Counted from the stretch's first letter, positions 46,605 through 57,004 are shown. The stretch: DNA of 64,000 nt from an uncultured Clostridia bacterium (GCA_947626575.1 CANQSR010000002.1:62001-126000); one strand, 5' to 3'. Numbers and translations: made by a program. The notes: generated from the letters alone by a model not told the origin.

Positions 46605-48785
46605 ATGAAACGTACCTTTGCCATCCTCGGCGTGACGCTCGCGGTTTTCGGGATCTCGGCGCTCGCCGCCTTTCTCTATTTCCTCGGCGTGACCCGCAGC
46701 GTGACGCTCGACCCGCAAAAACTTGCCCTTGACAGGACTTGTATCGAGCTATACGACGGCAAGGGCGCGCCGATGGAGACATCGTCGGCCGAACCCGCCC
46801 TCTATGAAACGCTCCCGGAGCATCTCACGCGCGCCTTTGTCGCCGTGGAAGATAAGCGTTTTTTCGAGCATAACGGCTTCGACTACCGCCGCATTGTAAA
46901 GGCGGCTTTGAAAAATCTCTCCACGCTCTCCTTCCGCGAAGGCGCTTCCACCATCTCCCAGCAACTCATCAAGAACACGCATCTGACCAGCGAAAAGACG
47001 GTCTCCCGCAAGCTGAAAGAGCTGAAACTCACGCGCATGTTGGAAAAACGCTATACCAAAGAGGAGATCCTCGAACTCTACCTCAACTCCATTTACTTCG
47101 GCCACAGCGCCTTCGGCATCGGGGAAGCGGCCTATTTCTATTTCGAAAAACAGCCTGCGGACTTACAGCCCGCGGAAAGCGCGCTCCTCGCCGCGCTCGT
47201 GAAGTCCCCCAACCGCTATTCTCCCTTCAAAGACGCCGAAGCGTGCCTTTCAAGGCGCAATTTCGTGCTGAAACTGATGCACGAACAGGGATATTTGGAC
47301 GAAGCCGCCTACTCGACCGCGCTCACGGTCCCCCTGCCCGCATCGCCCCATCCGCCCGACCGCCGCAGTTTTTACCCTTCGCTCGTCTATGAGGAACTCT
47401 CGGAACTGTTCCCCGACGCCGAAACGGGCCAGCTCGGCGACCTGCGCATCTTTACGGCCTATGACCCCGATCTGCAAGCAAAACTCGATGCCATCCCCGC
47501 CCAAAGCGACCTCATTGCCATCGTACGGGACAACGGCGCCAACGCCATCAAGGCCATCCGCACGACGGTGGGGCTTCCCAAACGCCTCCCCGCATCCACG
47601 GTAAAACCCCTCCTCGTCTACGGCCCCTCTCTGGAAGAAAATCTCATCTCCCCCGCCACGCCCATCCTCGACGAGCGGACGGACTTCGGCGGCTATTCCC
47701 CCGACGACGCGGGCGGCGCATCGGGAACATACGTGAGTGCACGGCAAGCGCTCGCAAAGAGCATCAATATCCCCGCCGTAAAGCTCCTGAACGCGCTTGG
47801 CGTGGACAGGGCAACGGGATATCTCGAAAAAATGGGCCTTGAAGTCCCCCGCGAGGACCGCTCCCTCGCCCTTGCGCTGGGCGGAATGCGGGAGGGATTT
47901 TCGCTGAAAGACCTTGCGGACGGCTATGCGACGCTCGCAAACGGCGGCTTCTATTCCCCTTCGGGGACCATTCTGCGCGTGGAAAATACGCGCGGCGACG
48001 TGCTTTACGAAAGAAAGGCGCAAAATACGCGCGTCTTTGCGGAAGATACCGCCTTTTTGGTCACGGATATGCTCCGCACCGCCGCAAAGGAGGGAACGGC
48101 GCGGAAATTGAAGTCGCTCCCCTTTGACGTCGCCGCCAAGACGGGGACCAACGAGGTGGGCGGCGGAAACATCGACGCCTACACCATCGCCTATACGACG
48201 GAGGACGTCGTCGCCGTGTGGATGGGAAATGCGGATAATTCGCCCGTCTCCATCACGGGCGGCGGCCTGCCCGCAAACGCCGCAAAGGACATCCTCACCG
48301 CCCTCTATGCGCGCCGCGCACCCGCAAATTTTACTGCTCCCCACAGCGTCACGCGGCTCGCCTATGACGGCGAGGCCTACGAAAAGGAACATCGCATTCT
48401 TCGGGCAGACCCCCTTGCGCCGCCCCTCATCGACCCCGTCGAATATTTCCGCGCATCCGCGCTCCCCACCGAGCAGAGCATGCGTTTTACCCGCCCTTCT
48501 ATCAAAATGCCGCAGATTTATGTCAAAAACGGCAGTGTAAACATAGTACTATGTCAGACAGAATACTATGATTACGTCGTAAAAAGAGAAAATCGCGGCA
48601 CAATTGCCACGATTTACAGCGGAGATTTCCGCACGACTATCTGCGATAACACGGTACAGCCCGGTGAAAGCTATCTCTATACCGTCATCCCCTACTATCG
48701 CGGGAACGAAGGCACGGCGGCCATATTGCCGCGCGTGCAGATAACCGCGGCCGAGGGACTTCCCGACGATTGGTGGGATGACTAA
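46605..48785 (+). CDS. Class A penicillin-binding protein
   Basis: AVEDKRFFEHNGFDYRRIVKAALKN; EGASTISQQLIKN; AAKTGTNEVGG. Confidence 0.93.
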   Translation: MKRTFAILGVTLAVFGISALAAFLYFLGVTRSVTLDPQKLALDRTCIELYDGKGAPMETSSAEPALYETLPEHLTRAFVAVEDKRFFEHNGFDYRRIVKAALKNLSTLSFREGASTISQQLIKNTHLTSEKTVSRKLKELKLTRMLEKRYTKEEILELYLNSIYFGHSAFGIGEAAYFYFEKQPADLQPAESALLAALVKSPNRYSPFKDAEACLSRRNFVLKLMHEQGYLDEAAYSTALTVPLPASPHPPDRRSFYPSLVYEELSELFPDAETGQLGDLRIFTAYDPDLQAKLDAIPAQSDLIAIVRDNGANAIKAIRTTVGLPKRLPASTVKPLLVYGPSLEENLISPATPILDERTDFGGYSPDDAGGASGTYVSARQALAKSINIPAVKLLNALGVDRATGYLEKMGLEVPREDRSLALALGGMREGFSLKDLADGYATLANGGFYSPSGTILRVENTRGDVLYERKAQNTRVFAEDTAFLVTDMLRTAAKEGTARKLKSLPFDVAAKTGTNEVGGGNIDAYTIAYTTEDVVAVWMGNADNSPVSITGGGLPANAAKDILTALYARRAPANFTAPHSVTRLAYDGEAYEKEHRILRADPLAPPLIDPVEYFRASALPTEQSMRFTRPSIKMPQIYVKNGSVNIVLCQTEYYDYVVKRENRGTIATIYSGDFRTTICDNTVQPGESYLYTVIPYYRGNEGTAAILPRVQITAAEGLPDDWWDD
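48545..48567 (-). repeat. Dispersed 23-bp palindrome copy 6 (inside PBP gene)
   Basis: Minus strand AGTATTCTG-TCTGA-CATAGTACT; outer stem GTAATCAT/ATGTTTAC. Confidence 0.8.
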
Positions 48786-49933
48786 AACGTGATGCGCTCG
48801 ACGGTCGCAAGCGACTCTTCGATGAGCGCCTCCACATCGAGCTTCGCCTCTTCCGCCTCGACCGCGGCGAGCTTGGGACGCGTTGCGGGAAATTCGGGGA
48901 GAAAGACGGTGCAACAATCCTCATAGGGAAGCACCGAGGTATCGTACGTCCCTATCTTCTTTGCCCGCAGGATGATCTCGTCCTTATCGAAGCCGACGAG
49001 CGGACGGAGGACGGGAAGTTTTACGACGGCGTTCGACGAGGTCAGCCCTTCGAGCGTTTGGCTCGCGACCTGTCCGAGGCTCTCTCCCGTGACGAGGCAG
49101 CCCGCGCCCGCCCGCTCGGCGATGCGCTCGGCTATGCGGAACATGAAGCGGCGGAGCAGGGTGACGTTGAATTCCGCCTTGCACTTTGCGTGGATCTCCT
49201 CCTGTATGTGCGTCACCGAGACGGTGCGCAGAAGGCGGACCTGCGTATATGCGGAGAGGATCTTTGCAAGCTCCGCCACTTTTTCCTTGGCGCCTTCATT
49301 CGTATAGGGATAGCTGTGGAAATGGAGAAGTTCCACGATCAGCCCGCGCTTTGCCATCATATAGCCCGCTACGGGGGAATCGATGCCGCCGGAGATCATC
49401 AAAAGCCCCTTGCCCGAAGTTCCGACGGGCATCCCGCCCGCGCCTTCCCCGAAGGAACCGAACACGAGCGCACTGCCGCCGTCGCGGATGTCGATGTAGA
49501 CCGTATGCTCCGGCTCATGCACGTCCACGCGCAATTGCGGGCGGTCCGAAAGCAGGCGTCCGCCGATTTCCGCGCTGATCTCCATCGAGGTCAGCGGATA
49601 TTTTTTATATCCGCGGTGCGTGACCACTTTGAAGCTCCCCTCTTCGGGCGCGACCAGCTTGACGCAGTCGTAGACCGCGCCGAGATCGCTATCCACGAGG
49701 TAGCCGATCGAATAGGAATGCACGCCGAACACCTTGCCGATCCGCGCCGCGACCTCTTCTGCCAACGCTTCGGGGAAGCCCGCGACCAGCCACCTGCCGC
49801 TCGTCCTGTGCAATTCGTGGCGGATGCCTTTGAGGCTCTTTTCGAGATTCATGGAGAACACATGCTCGAAGTAGCCGCGGTTCTTTCCCTTCAAATGTAT
49901 TTCCGCATAGCGGATAATGACGACTTTTTCCAT
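48782..49933 (-). CDS. thiI: tRNA 4-thiouridine synthase ThiI
   Basis: IRYAEIHLKGKNRGYFE; LMISGGIDSPVAGYMMAKRG. Confidence 0.96.
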   Translation of the reverse strand: MEKVVIIRYAEIHLKGKNRGYFEHVFSMNLEKSLKGIRHELHRTSGRWLVAGFPEALAEEVAARIGKVFGVHSYSIGYLVDSDLGAVYDCVKLVAPEEGSFKVVTHRGYKKYPLTSMEISAEIGGRLLSDRPQLRVDVHEPEHTVYIDIRDGGSALVFGSFGEGAGGMPVGTSGKGLLMISGGIDSPVAGYMMAKRGLIVELLHFHSYPYTNEGAKEKVAELAKILSAYTQVRLLRTVSVTHIQEEIHAKCKAEFNVTLLRRFMFRIAERIAERAGAGCLVTGESLGQVASQTLEGLTSSNAVVKLPVLRPLVGFDKDEIILRAKKIGTYDTSVLPYEDCCTVFLPEFPATRPKLAAVEAEEAKLDVEALIEESLATVERITF

Positions 49934-49937
49934 ATCC

Positions 49938-51059
49938 TTAAAACTTTCCTTTGAATTCTTCGGCAACGGAAATCATCTCCGCGGCCGCATGTTCGGCTTC
50001 TTCCACGGTATTTTCGGGAGAAAAACTCACGCGGAGTACGCCGTCCAGAACGTCCTCGCCGTACCCGCACGCCGCGATGACGCGGCTGAAACGGTTTTTG
50101 GAGGAACACGCACTGCCCGTCCCCACGCAAACGCCGCGGTCGAAGAGCATCCGTTGCAAGACCTCTCCCCGCGCGCCGGCGACGGACACGCTCAGAATGT
50201 ACGGCGAACCGTCTGCGGGGGAAATGCGCATGAAACGGCCGCTCTTTGAGAGCATGTCCCACATGCGCGCATTCAGACGCGCGGCGTGTTCGTAATTTTC
50301 CGCGATGTGCGGAAACTTCTCCGCGGCCGCGTATGCAAAGGCTAAAATGCCGGGGACGTTCTCCGTTCCGCTCCGCAAACCTCCCTCCTGTCCGCCCCCG
50401 TGCAGGAAGGGCGCGAGGGCGAGGCTCTTGCGCTTCAAAAGCGCGCCCGTCCCCTTCAACCCGCCGATCTTATGCGCGCTGACGCTGTAAAGGTCCACTT
50501 CTTTGGGCAGGCGGAACGCAAGTTTCCCGAAGGCCTGCACCCCGTCGGAATGCACGACCGTGCGGGGATTTTTCTTTTTTACGCGGCGGGCGATGTCTGC
50601 GATGTCGTTGATCGCGCCTGTTTCGTTGTTCACATGCACAACGGAGACAAGCGAAGTCTTGTCGTCCACGAGGGATAAGAGCGCCTCGATGTCCGCGCGC
50701 CCGTCGGATAAAAGCGGGGCAAAGCGGGGTTCGACGCCGCGGTTTTTCAATTCGGTAAAACTTCTCTCGACGGCGGCGTGTTCGCCCGCCGTGGTCACGG
50801 CGTTGCCGCGCCTCGCGGATGAAAAAACCGCCTGGTTATCCGCTTCCGTACCGCAGGAAGTGAAGATGAGTTCGAATGCGGCGGGATCCGCGATGTAGGC
50901 GAGCAAATTTTTGCGCGCGCCGTCAAGTTTTTTTTGTACGGCAAACCCTCCGCCATAGCGGGCGGAGGGATTAAAATACCATTCGCGGTATTCCTGTGCG
51001 GCACACGCGAACGCTTGCGGCGAAGGAGCCGTCGTCGCGGCATTGTCAAGGTAGATCAT
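49938..51059 (-). CDS. Cysteine desulfurase (NifS/IscS family)
   Basis: MIYLDNAATTAPS; SVSAHKIGGLKGTGAL; GTGSACSSKN. Confidence 0.96.
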   Translation of the reverse strand: MIYLDNAATTAPSPQAFACAAQEYREWYFNPSARYGGGFAVQKKLDGARKNLLAYIADPAAFELIFTSCGTEADNQAVFSSARRGNAVTTAGEHAAVERSFTELKNRGVEPRFAPLLSDGRADIEALLSLVDDKTSLVSVVHVNNETGAINDIADIARRVKKKNPRTVVHSDGVQAFGKLAFRLPKEVDLYSVSAHKIGGLKGTGALLKRKSLALAPFLHGGGQEGGLRSGTENVPGILAFAYAAAEKFPHIAENYEHAARLNARMWDMLSKSGRFMRISPADGSPYILSVSVAGARGEVLQRMLFDRGVCVGTGSACSSKNRFSRVIAACGYGEDVLDGVLRVSFSPENTVEEAEHAAAEMISVAEEFKGKF

Positions 51060-51664
51060 CTGCGCTCCAACTTATTGCGTCCTGCGGTAAAGACGATATT
51101 TTCCAGCAGTTGGCGGCGGCATTCGAGAATGTACATCTGCTTTTCCATCGTCGTCGACTGCACGAAATAGATCATTTCCTTCCCTTCCGAAGCCTCTTTG
51201 TTGGGCGTACAGCGCACCGGCTTTTTGCCTTGCAGGCCGCGCAACGCATTTTGGTACGCGTCGCTGCCCACCCATCCGATCTGCAAGATCCTGTCCGATT
51301 TGAGCGTCGTCAGATATTTGCGTTTGCGGCCGTTGAACACTTTGGTGATGCGGATCTCATCCTCCACGAACGTATAATCATAGCTGACGTTGTACCTGTT
51401 TTTCCAGAACCAACACAGAACGCCGAGGCCGATCAGTAAGAGTAGCATGCCGAACCACATCACGATCGGGATGACGCGCTGTGCGGTGGTAAGCCCTTCC
51501 TGAGACGTGACGTTGGCGATCAGCTGGAAAGAAAACAGCAAGCCTAAGCCGACGCCGACCGCCCAGAATGCGAAGGCGAATATTTTGAAAGCCGTATAGA
51601 TGCGGGCCTCCGTGCGGCTGTTTGCGGAACCCGCGCTTTCCTCGTAAAACCCATCTTTGATCAT
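51056..51664 (-). CDS. Hypothetical two-TM protein
   Basis: ORF packed between carB and desulfurase genes with overlaps. Confidence 0.6.
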   Translation of the reverse strand: MIKDGFYEESAGSANSRTEARIYTAFKIFAFAFWAVGVGLGLLFSFQLIANVTSQEGLTTAQRVIPIVMWFGMLLLLIGLGVLCWFWKNRYNVSYDYTFVEDEIRITKVFNGRKRKYLTTLKSDRILQIGWVGSDAYQNALRGLQGKKPVRCTPNKEASEGKEMIYFVQSTTMEKQMYILECRRQLLENIVFTAGRNKLERR

Positions 51665-54600
51665 CAGAATTCCACCCTTCCTTCATAGATTTTTTCCACG
51701 TTGCCCGTGAGCGTCACGTTGCCTTCCCCGTCGAAGTGGACGGTAAGATCCCCCCCGCGCACTTTGACGGTGATATCGTTTTCCGGCCTGCAATGCCCGC
51801 AGGCAACGCTCATGACGGCCGCCGCGGCCGCGCCCGTCCCGCTCGCATACGTTTCGCCGTTGCCCCTCTCCCATGCGCGCATCTTGATGGTGCTCTCGTT
51901 GACGACGCGCACGAATTCCACATTGGGGCGACGTTTGAAGATCTCGCTCTCCGCGAGAAGGGGGCCGTATTCCCCGACGGGATAGCCCTCCACCTTGTCG
52001 CAGAACACGACGCAATGGAGACTTCCGAAGTCCACAAGCCCGCCGAACCTTCCATCGGAGGGCGCGAGCAGTTTGCCCGCCGCGGCATGCAATTTCGTCT
52101 CCATGGTCTCGGACAAGGCGGGCCTTCCCAGCTCGACGGACGCCGACGTCACCACGCCGCCGAAACAATAGACGGTGACCTTCCTCACGCCGCTCATCGT
52201 CTCGATCGCCATCGTCTCCGCGCGCACGATGCCGCGCTCATAGAGATACTTTGCCACACAGCGGATGGCGTTGCCCGCGACCTGCCCCTCGCTTCCGTCC
52301 TGGTTGAAGATGCGCATACGCGCATCGGCACGGCCGGACGTTTCGATGAGGACGATGCCGTCGCCGCCGATGCCATAGTGGCGGCTGACGAAGTTGATGG
52401 CAAGCGATTCGGGACAGGTGATCTTGCCGTCCATATTGTCAAAGAAGATATAGTCGTTTCCGCAGGACTGCATCTTGACAAACGCAAGTTCCGTCTTTTT
52501 GGTGCGGAGGTTGTTGATATCCACAAGCTCGGTGTTGGATTCGGTGAACTTGCTCGCGATGATATCGCACAGCGCACGCGCCGTATCGAGGGAAGTGAGA
52601 ACGGTGACGCCGAGCAGAATGGCGTGATGATGCAATTCGATGTAATCGTTGATGGAGTCCACATCCGTCTTGCCCGTGTAGATGATGTAGTCGATTTTAC
52701 CCTCATCCATGAGCTTTGATACTCGCTTCGTCGCTTTGAGGCGCTCCACCACCGTGACGTCCACGCCGAGATCGGCGATGACCTTGGCCGTCCCCGCGGT
52801 CGCATAGAGGTTGCATCCGAGATCGGCAAATTGCTTGGCGATGGAGACAAGCTCGAATTTGTCCTGGTCGTTGACGGTGAAATAGACGCCGACGGGCCTC
52901 CCCTTGGCGGGATGGCACATCTTGAAGCCCGCCGAAACAAGCCCCTTGAAGAGCGCCTCTTCAATGGTCTTGCCGATGCCGAGGACCTCGCCCGTGGACT
53001 TCATTTCGGGGCCGAGCTGGGAATTGACGTCGTTGAGCTTTTCAAAGGAGAACACGGGGACTTTGACGGCAACATAGGGCGAATCCGGATACAATCCCGT
53101 CCCGTAACCCAACTTTCTGAGTTTCTGCCCCGCCATGATCTTGGTCGCAAGTTCCACCATCGGCACGCCCGTCACCTTGGAGATATAGGGTACGGTGCGG
53201 GATGCGCGCGGATTGACTTCAATGACATACAGGCGGTTGCTGTAAATGAGATATTGGATGTTGATGAGGCCCTTCGTTTTGAGTTCGAGCGCGAGTTGCG
53301 TGGAGACTTCGACGATACGGCCCTTCATGGCGTCCGAGAGGTGATAGGGCGGATAGACGGCGATGGAATCGCCAGAATGCACCCCCGCGCGCTCGACGTG
53401 CTGCATGATGCCCGGAATGAGGACGTCCTTTCCGTCGGAGATGGCGTCCACTTCGAGTTCGCTTCCCATGAGATACTTATCGCACAGCACGGGATTCTCG
53501 ATGTGCTGGGCGAGGATGACGTCCATATAGCGCGAGATGTCGTTTTCCGTAAAGGCAATGGTCATGTTCTGCCCGCCGATGACATAGGACGGGCGCAACA
53601 GCACGGGATAGCCGAGCGTCTCCGCGGCCCCGATGGCCTCTTCCTTGGTCATGACGGTCATCCCCTTCGGGCGCGCGATGGAAAACCGCTCCAAGAGTTC
53701 GTCGAAGCGTTCGCGGTCCTCGGCGATATCCACGCTGTCTGCGGGCGTACCCAAGATGCGCACGCCCCTCTTTGCGAGATACCCGCACAGCTTGATCGCC
53801 GTCTGCCCGCCGAAGGTAATGACGACGCCATACGGCTTCTCCGCGTCGATCACGCTCTGCACGTCTTCGGGCGTAAGCGGCTCGAAGTACAACCTGTCCG
53901 CCGTATCGAAGTCGGTGGAAACAGTCTCCGGGTTGTTGTTGATGATGATGACCTCATAGCCGAGGCTTTTCAGCGTCCACACGCAGTGGACGGAGGAATA
54001 GTCGAATTCGATGCCCTGCCCGATGCGGATGGGACCAGACCCGATGACGATCACCCGCTTTTTCTTGCTCTTTGCGATGAAGGGCGCGGCCTCATCGTGT
54101 TCCAAGGGATCGTAGGTGGAATAGAAGTACGGCGTCTGCGCGGCAAATTCGGCGGCGCAGGTATCCACCATCTTGAAGCAAGCCCGCCTGTGCGCGGGCA
54201 GTTTTTCCCCGGATATCCGAAGCAGCGCGGCGTCGGGATATCCCAGCCGCTTGCCCTCGGCATACATGCGCTTGGTGAGTTTTTTGCCCGCGATCTCCCC
54301 TTCGAAGAGGGCGAGACGGCGGAGTTTTTCCACGAACCACTCGTCGATACGGGTGATCTCATAGATCTCGCCGACGGAAATGCCCGCTTTGAGCGCCGCA
54401 AATACGGCAAAGATGCGCTCATCCGTCTGCTTATGCAGTTCGCCGAGGAGCGTCTCCCTGTCCATGTCCTTAAACTTGGGATGGTTCAGGGTATCGAGGG
54501 AGATCTCCGCGCCGCGCACGGCCTTCATGATGGCCTGTTCGAAGCAGGACCCGATGGCCATGACCTCCCCCGTCGCCTTCATCCGCGAACCCAAATTTCT

Positions 54601-55707
54601 GCCCGCGTACAGGAATTTATCGAAGGGCCACTTGGGAAGTTTGACTACGACGTAATCGAGCGCGGGTTCGAAACAGGCATACGTCTTGCCCGTGACGTCG
54701 TTTCTGATCTCGTCGAGGGTATAGCCGAGCGCGATTTTCGTGGCGACTTTCGCGATGGGATACCCCGTCGCCTTGGAGGCGAGCGCGGAGGAGCGCGAGA
54801 CGCGCGGGTTGACTTCGATCACGGCATACTCGAAGCTATCGGGATACAGCGCGAATTGGCAGTTGCATCCCCCTTCGATGCCGAGTTCGGTGATGATATC
54901 GAGCGATGCGGTGCGGAGCATCTGGTATTCTTTGTCCGAGAGCGTTACGGCGGGCGCGATGACGATGGAATCGCCCGTATGCACGCCGACGGGGTCGAAA
55001 TTCTCCATGGAACAGACGGTGATGACGTTGCCCGCGCCGTCCCGCAGGACTTCGAATTCGATCTCCTTCCAGCCCCCGATGAACTTCTCGATGAGGACCT
55101 GCGTAATGGGCGAGAGCATGAGGCCGTTGTGCGCGGTCAGGCGCAATTCTTCCTCATTATACGCCACCCCGCCCCCCGCGCCGCCGAGCGTAAACGCAGG
55201 GCGCACGATGACGGGATAGCCGAGTTTTTCGGCAATGGCAACGCACTCATCCTCGGTATAGGCGATATCCGAGGGGACGACGGGCTGACCGATCTTCTGC
55301 ATGGTCTCTTTGAAGAGTTCGCGGTCCTCGGCGCGGTCGATGGCGTCGAGCTTGGTGCCGATGAGCTTTACGCCCCACTCATCGAGAAAGCCGCTCTTTG
55401 CGAGCAGACATCCAAGCGTAAGCCCCGTCTGGCCGCCCAGGGATGCGAGCAGGGAATCGGGCCGCTCCTTGATGATGATGCGCTTCAACGTATCTTCGGT
55501 CAGCGGTTCGAGGTAAATTTCATCCGCGAGCATCTTGTCCGTCATGATGGTCGCGGGGTTGGAATTGCAGAGTACGACGTTGCAGCCCGCCTCTTTCAAA
55601 ACACGGCAGGCCTGCGCGCCGGCATAATCGAATTCGGCGGCCTGCCCGATGACGATGGGGCCCGATCCGATCACGAGTACTTTTTTGATATCGCTTCTCT
55701 TTGGCAT
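51664..55707 (-). CDS. carB: Carbamoyl-phosphate synthase large subunit fused to C-terminal diaminopimelate-epimerase-like domain
   Basis: Single open frame: CarB ATP-grasp halves and MGS domain, then FVKMQSCGNDYIFFDNMDG...SRHYGIGGDGIVLIE...ERGNGETYASGTGA (DapF fold). Confidence 0.93.
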   Translation of the reverse strand: MPKRSDIKKVLVIGSGPIVIGQAAEFDYAGAQACRVLKEAGCNVVLCNSNPATIMTDKMLADEIYLEPLTEDTLKRIIIKERPDSLLASLGGQTGLTLGCLLAKSGFLDEWGVKLIGTKLDAIDRAEDRELFKETMQKIGQPVVPSDIAYTEDECVAIAEKLGYPVIVRPAFTLGGAGGGVAYNEEELRLTAHNGLMLSPITQVLIEKFIGGWKEIEFEVLRDGAGNVITVCSMENFDPVGVHTGDSIVIAPAVTLSDKEYQMLRTASLDIITELGIEGGCNCQFALYPDSFEYAVIEVNPRVSRSSALASKATGYPIAKVATKIALGYTLDEIRNDVTGKTYACFEPALDYVVVKLPKWPFDKFLYAGRNLGSRMKATGEVMAIGSCFEQAIMKAVRGAEISLDTLNHPKFKDMDRETLLGELHKQTDERIFAVFAALKAGISVGEIYEITRIDEWFVEKLRRLALFEGEIAGKKLTKRMYAEGKRLGYPDAALLRISGEKLPAHRRACFKMVDTCAAEFAAQTPYFYSTYDPLEHDEAAPFIAKSKKKRVIVIGSGPIRIGQGIEFDYSSVHCVWTLKSLGYEVIIINNNPETVSTDFDTADRLYFEPLTPEDVQSVIDAEKPYGVVITFGGQTAIKLCGYLAKRGVRILGTPADSVDIAEDRERFDELLERFSIARPKGMTVMTKEEAIGAAETLGYPVLLRPSYVIGGQNMTIAFTENDISRYMDVILAQHIENPVLCDKYLMGSELEVDAISDGKDVLIPGIMQHVERAGVHSGDSIAVYPPYHLSDAMKGRIVEVSTQLALELKTKGLINIQYLIYSNRLYVIEVNPRASRTVPYISKVTGVPMVELATKIMAGQKLRKLGYGTGLYPDSPYVAVKVPVFSFEKLNDVNSQLGPEMKSTGEVLGIGKTIEEALFKGLVSAGFKMCHPAKGRPVGVYFTVNDQDKFELVSIAKQFADLGCNLYATAGTAKVIADLGVDVTVVERLKATKRVSKLMDEGKIDYIIYTGKTDVDSINDYIELHHHAILLGVTVLTSLDTARALCDIIASKFTESNTELVDINNLRTKKTELAFVKMQSCGNDYIFFDNMDGKITCPESLAINFVSRHYGIGGDGIVLIETSGRADARMRIFNQDGSEGQVAGNAIRCVAKYLYERGIVRAETMAIETMSGVRKVTVYCFGGVVTSASVELGRPALSETMETKLHAAAGKLLAPSDGRFGGLVDFGSLHCVVFCDKVEGYPVGEYGPLLAESEIFKRRPNVEFVRVVNESTIKMRAWERGNGETYASGTGAAAAAVMSVACGHCRPENDITVKVRGGDLTVHFDGEGNVTLTGNVEKIYEGRVEF

Positions 55708-55711
55708 AAAC

Positions 55712-56794
55712 TCACCTGTTCCTATGGGGATCGCGCCTACCTTTTTCCATGGTCGCAACAAAGCGGTCGAAGAGGAAGTTGGCGTCATGCGGGCCGCTGC
55801 AAGCCTCAGGGTGAAATTGTACGGTGAAAGCGTCCGCTTCGGGATATTCCATCCCTTCGCAGGTGCCGTCGTTGGCGTTGACATAGGAGAGCGCGCCGCA
55901 CGGAACGCTCTCGGATACGACTTCGTATCCGTGATTTTGGGAAGTGATGAAGATGCGCCCGCTTTGAAGTTCGCGCACGGGCTGGTTGGCGCCGCGGTGG
56001 CCGTATTTCATCTTGCGCGTCCTGCCGCCCATCGCGAGCGCAAAGAGCTGATGGCCGAGGCAGATGCCGAATATGGGCTTTTTGCCCGCCAATTTGCGGA
56101 TATTTTCTATGACTGCGGCGTTATCCGCGGGATCGCCGGGGCCGTTGGTCAGCATGATGCCGTCGGGGTCGAGGGCGAGCGTCTCCTCTGCCGTAAAATG
56201 CGCGGGGACGACGGTGACGCGGCACCCCCGCTTTGTGAGTTCGCGCTCGATGTTATACTTTGCGCCGAAGTCATACAGGACGACGCGCGGCCCCTTTCCC
56301 GCGCTTTCGCGGGAGGGCGCAGCACAGGTAGTGGCCTCGACGGCCCCGCCGATGCGGTAAGAAGAGAGTGCGGAAAAATCCGTGAAGGGCTTGAAGGTGA
56401 CGGCGGCGTTCATGACGCCCGCCTCGCGGACGATGCGGGTAAGTTCCCGCGTATCAATGCCGTAAACGGCGGGGATCCCCTGCTCTTTGAGATACTGCGC
56501 GAGCGGTTTTTCACTGCGGAAATTGGAAGGCGCATCGCATTTTTCCCGCACGATATAGGCGGAGATCCAACACTTCTTGCTCTCGAAATCGGGCGGGATG
56601 ACGCCATAGTTGCCTATGAGCGGAAACGTCTGCGTAACGATCTGGCCGTAATAGCTTGGGTCGGTGAGCGTTTCGAGATACCCCGTCATGCCCGTCGTAA
56701 AGACGAGTTCGCCGACGGCCTCCCTATCCGCGCCGAAGGAATAGCCCTCAAAGACCTTTCCGTTTTGCAGCGTGACATAGATTTTTTTATCCAT
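55712..56794 (-). CDS. carA: Carbamoyl-phosphate synthase small subunit
   Basis: GELVFTTGMTGYLETLTDPSYYGQIVTQTFPLIGNYG; FGICLGHQLFALAMGG. Confidence 0.96.
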   Translation of the reverse strand: MDKKIYVTLQNGKVFEGYSFGADREAVGELVFTTGMTGYLETLTDPSYYGQIVTQTFPLIGNYGVIPPDFESKKCWISAYIVREKCDAPSNFRSEKPLAQYLKEQGIPAVYGIDTRELTRIVREAGVMNAAVTFKPFTDFSALSSYRIGGAVEATTCAAPSRESAGKGPRVVLYDFGAKYNIERELTKRGCRVTVVPAHFTAEETLALDPDGIMLTNGPGDPADNAAVIENIRKLAGKKPIFGICLGHQLFALAMGGRTRKMKYGHRGANQPVRELQSGRIFITSQNHGYEVVSESVPCGALSYVNANDGTCEGMEYPEADAFTVQFHPEACSGPHDANFLFDRFVATMEKGRRDPHRNR

Positions 56795-56822
56795 AATTCC
56801 TCGCAAGTTCTCCGCATATCGT

Positions 56823-56850
56823 AAAAAAGGCTGATTCCGAAAAATCAGTC
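56823..56850 (-). terminator. Leader terminator upstream of carA
   Basis: CTGATT-tttcgg-AATCAG-CC-TTTTTT on minus strand. Confidence 0.7.
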
Positions 56851-56982
56851 TTTCTGCGGCCCGCAGAGCGGTGAAATGAAAACGAAATGAGCGTCCGCAC
56901 GGGCGGCCCATGCAGATTGTACGTTGGCATAAAGTTGTGCCGCGCCCCATTGCGGCGTGCGGCCGAACACAGCTTTGCTCAT
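56845..56982 (-). CDS. Candidate 45-aa carAB leader peptide
   Basis: MSKAVFGRTPQWGAAQLYANVQSAWAARADAHFVFISPLCGPQKD; stop codon lies in terminator 5' arm. Confidence 0.5.
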   Translation of the reverse strand: MSKAVFGRTPQWGAAQLYANVQSAWAARADAHFVFISPLCGPQKD

Positions 56983-57004
56983 ACCCTGTTTTCCTGTTTT
57001 ATGT

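Noticed and set aside
48541-48570. ACATAGTACTATGT palindrome as a possible dif/XerCD or parS site
   Set aside because: Sequence does not match known parS (TGTTTCACGTGAAACA), Noc or dif consensus, and 7 related copies in 64 kb is too many for dif.
48782-48785. 4-nt overlap of PBP and thiI stop codons as a special structure
   Set aside because: Convergent stop overlap (CTAA) is a compact-genome feature and not unusual alone.
52831-55827. 998-aa plus-strand ORF
   Set aside because: Exactly antisense to carB; typical long antisense frame from GC-rich codon bias, with no recognisable domain.
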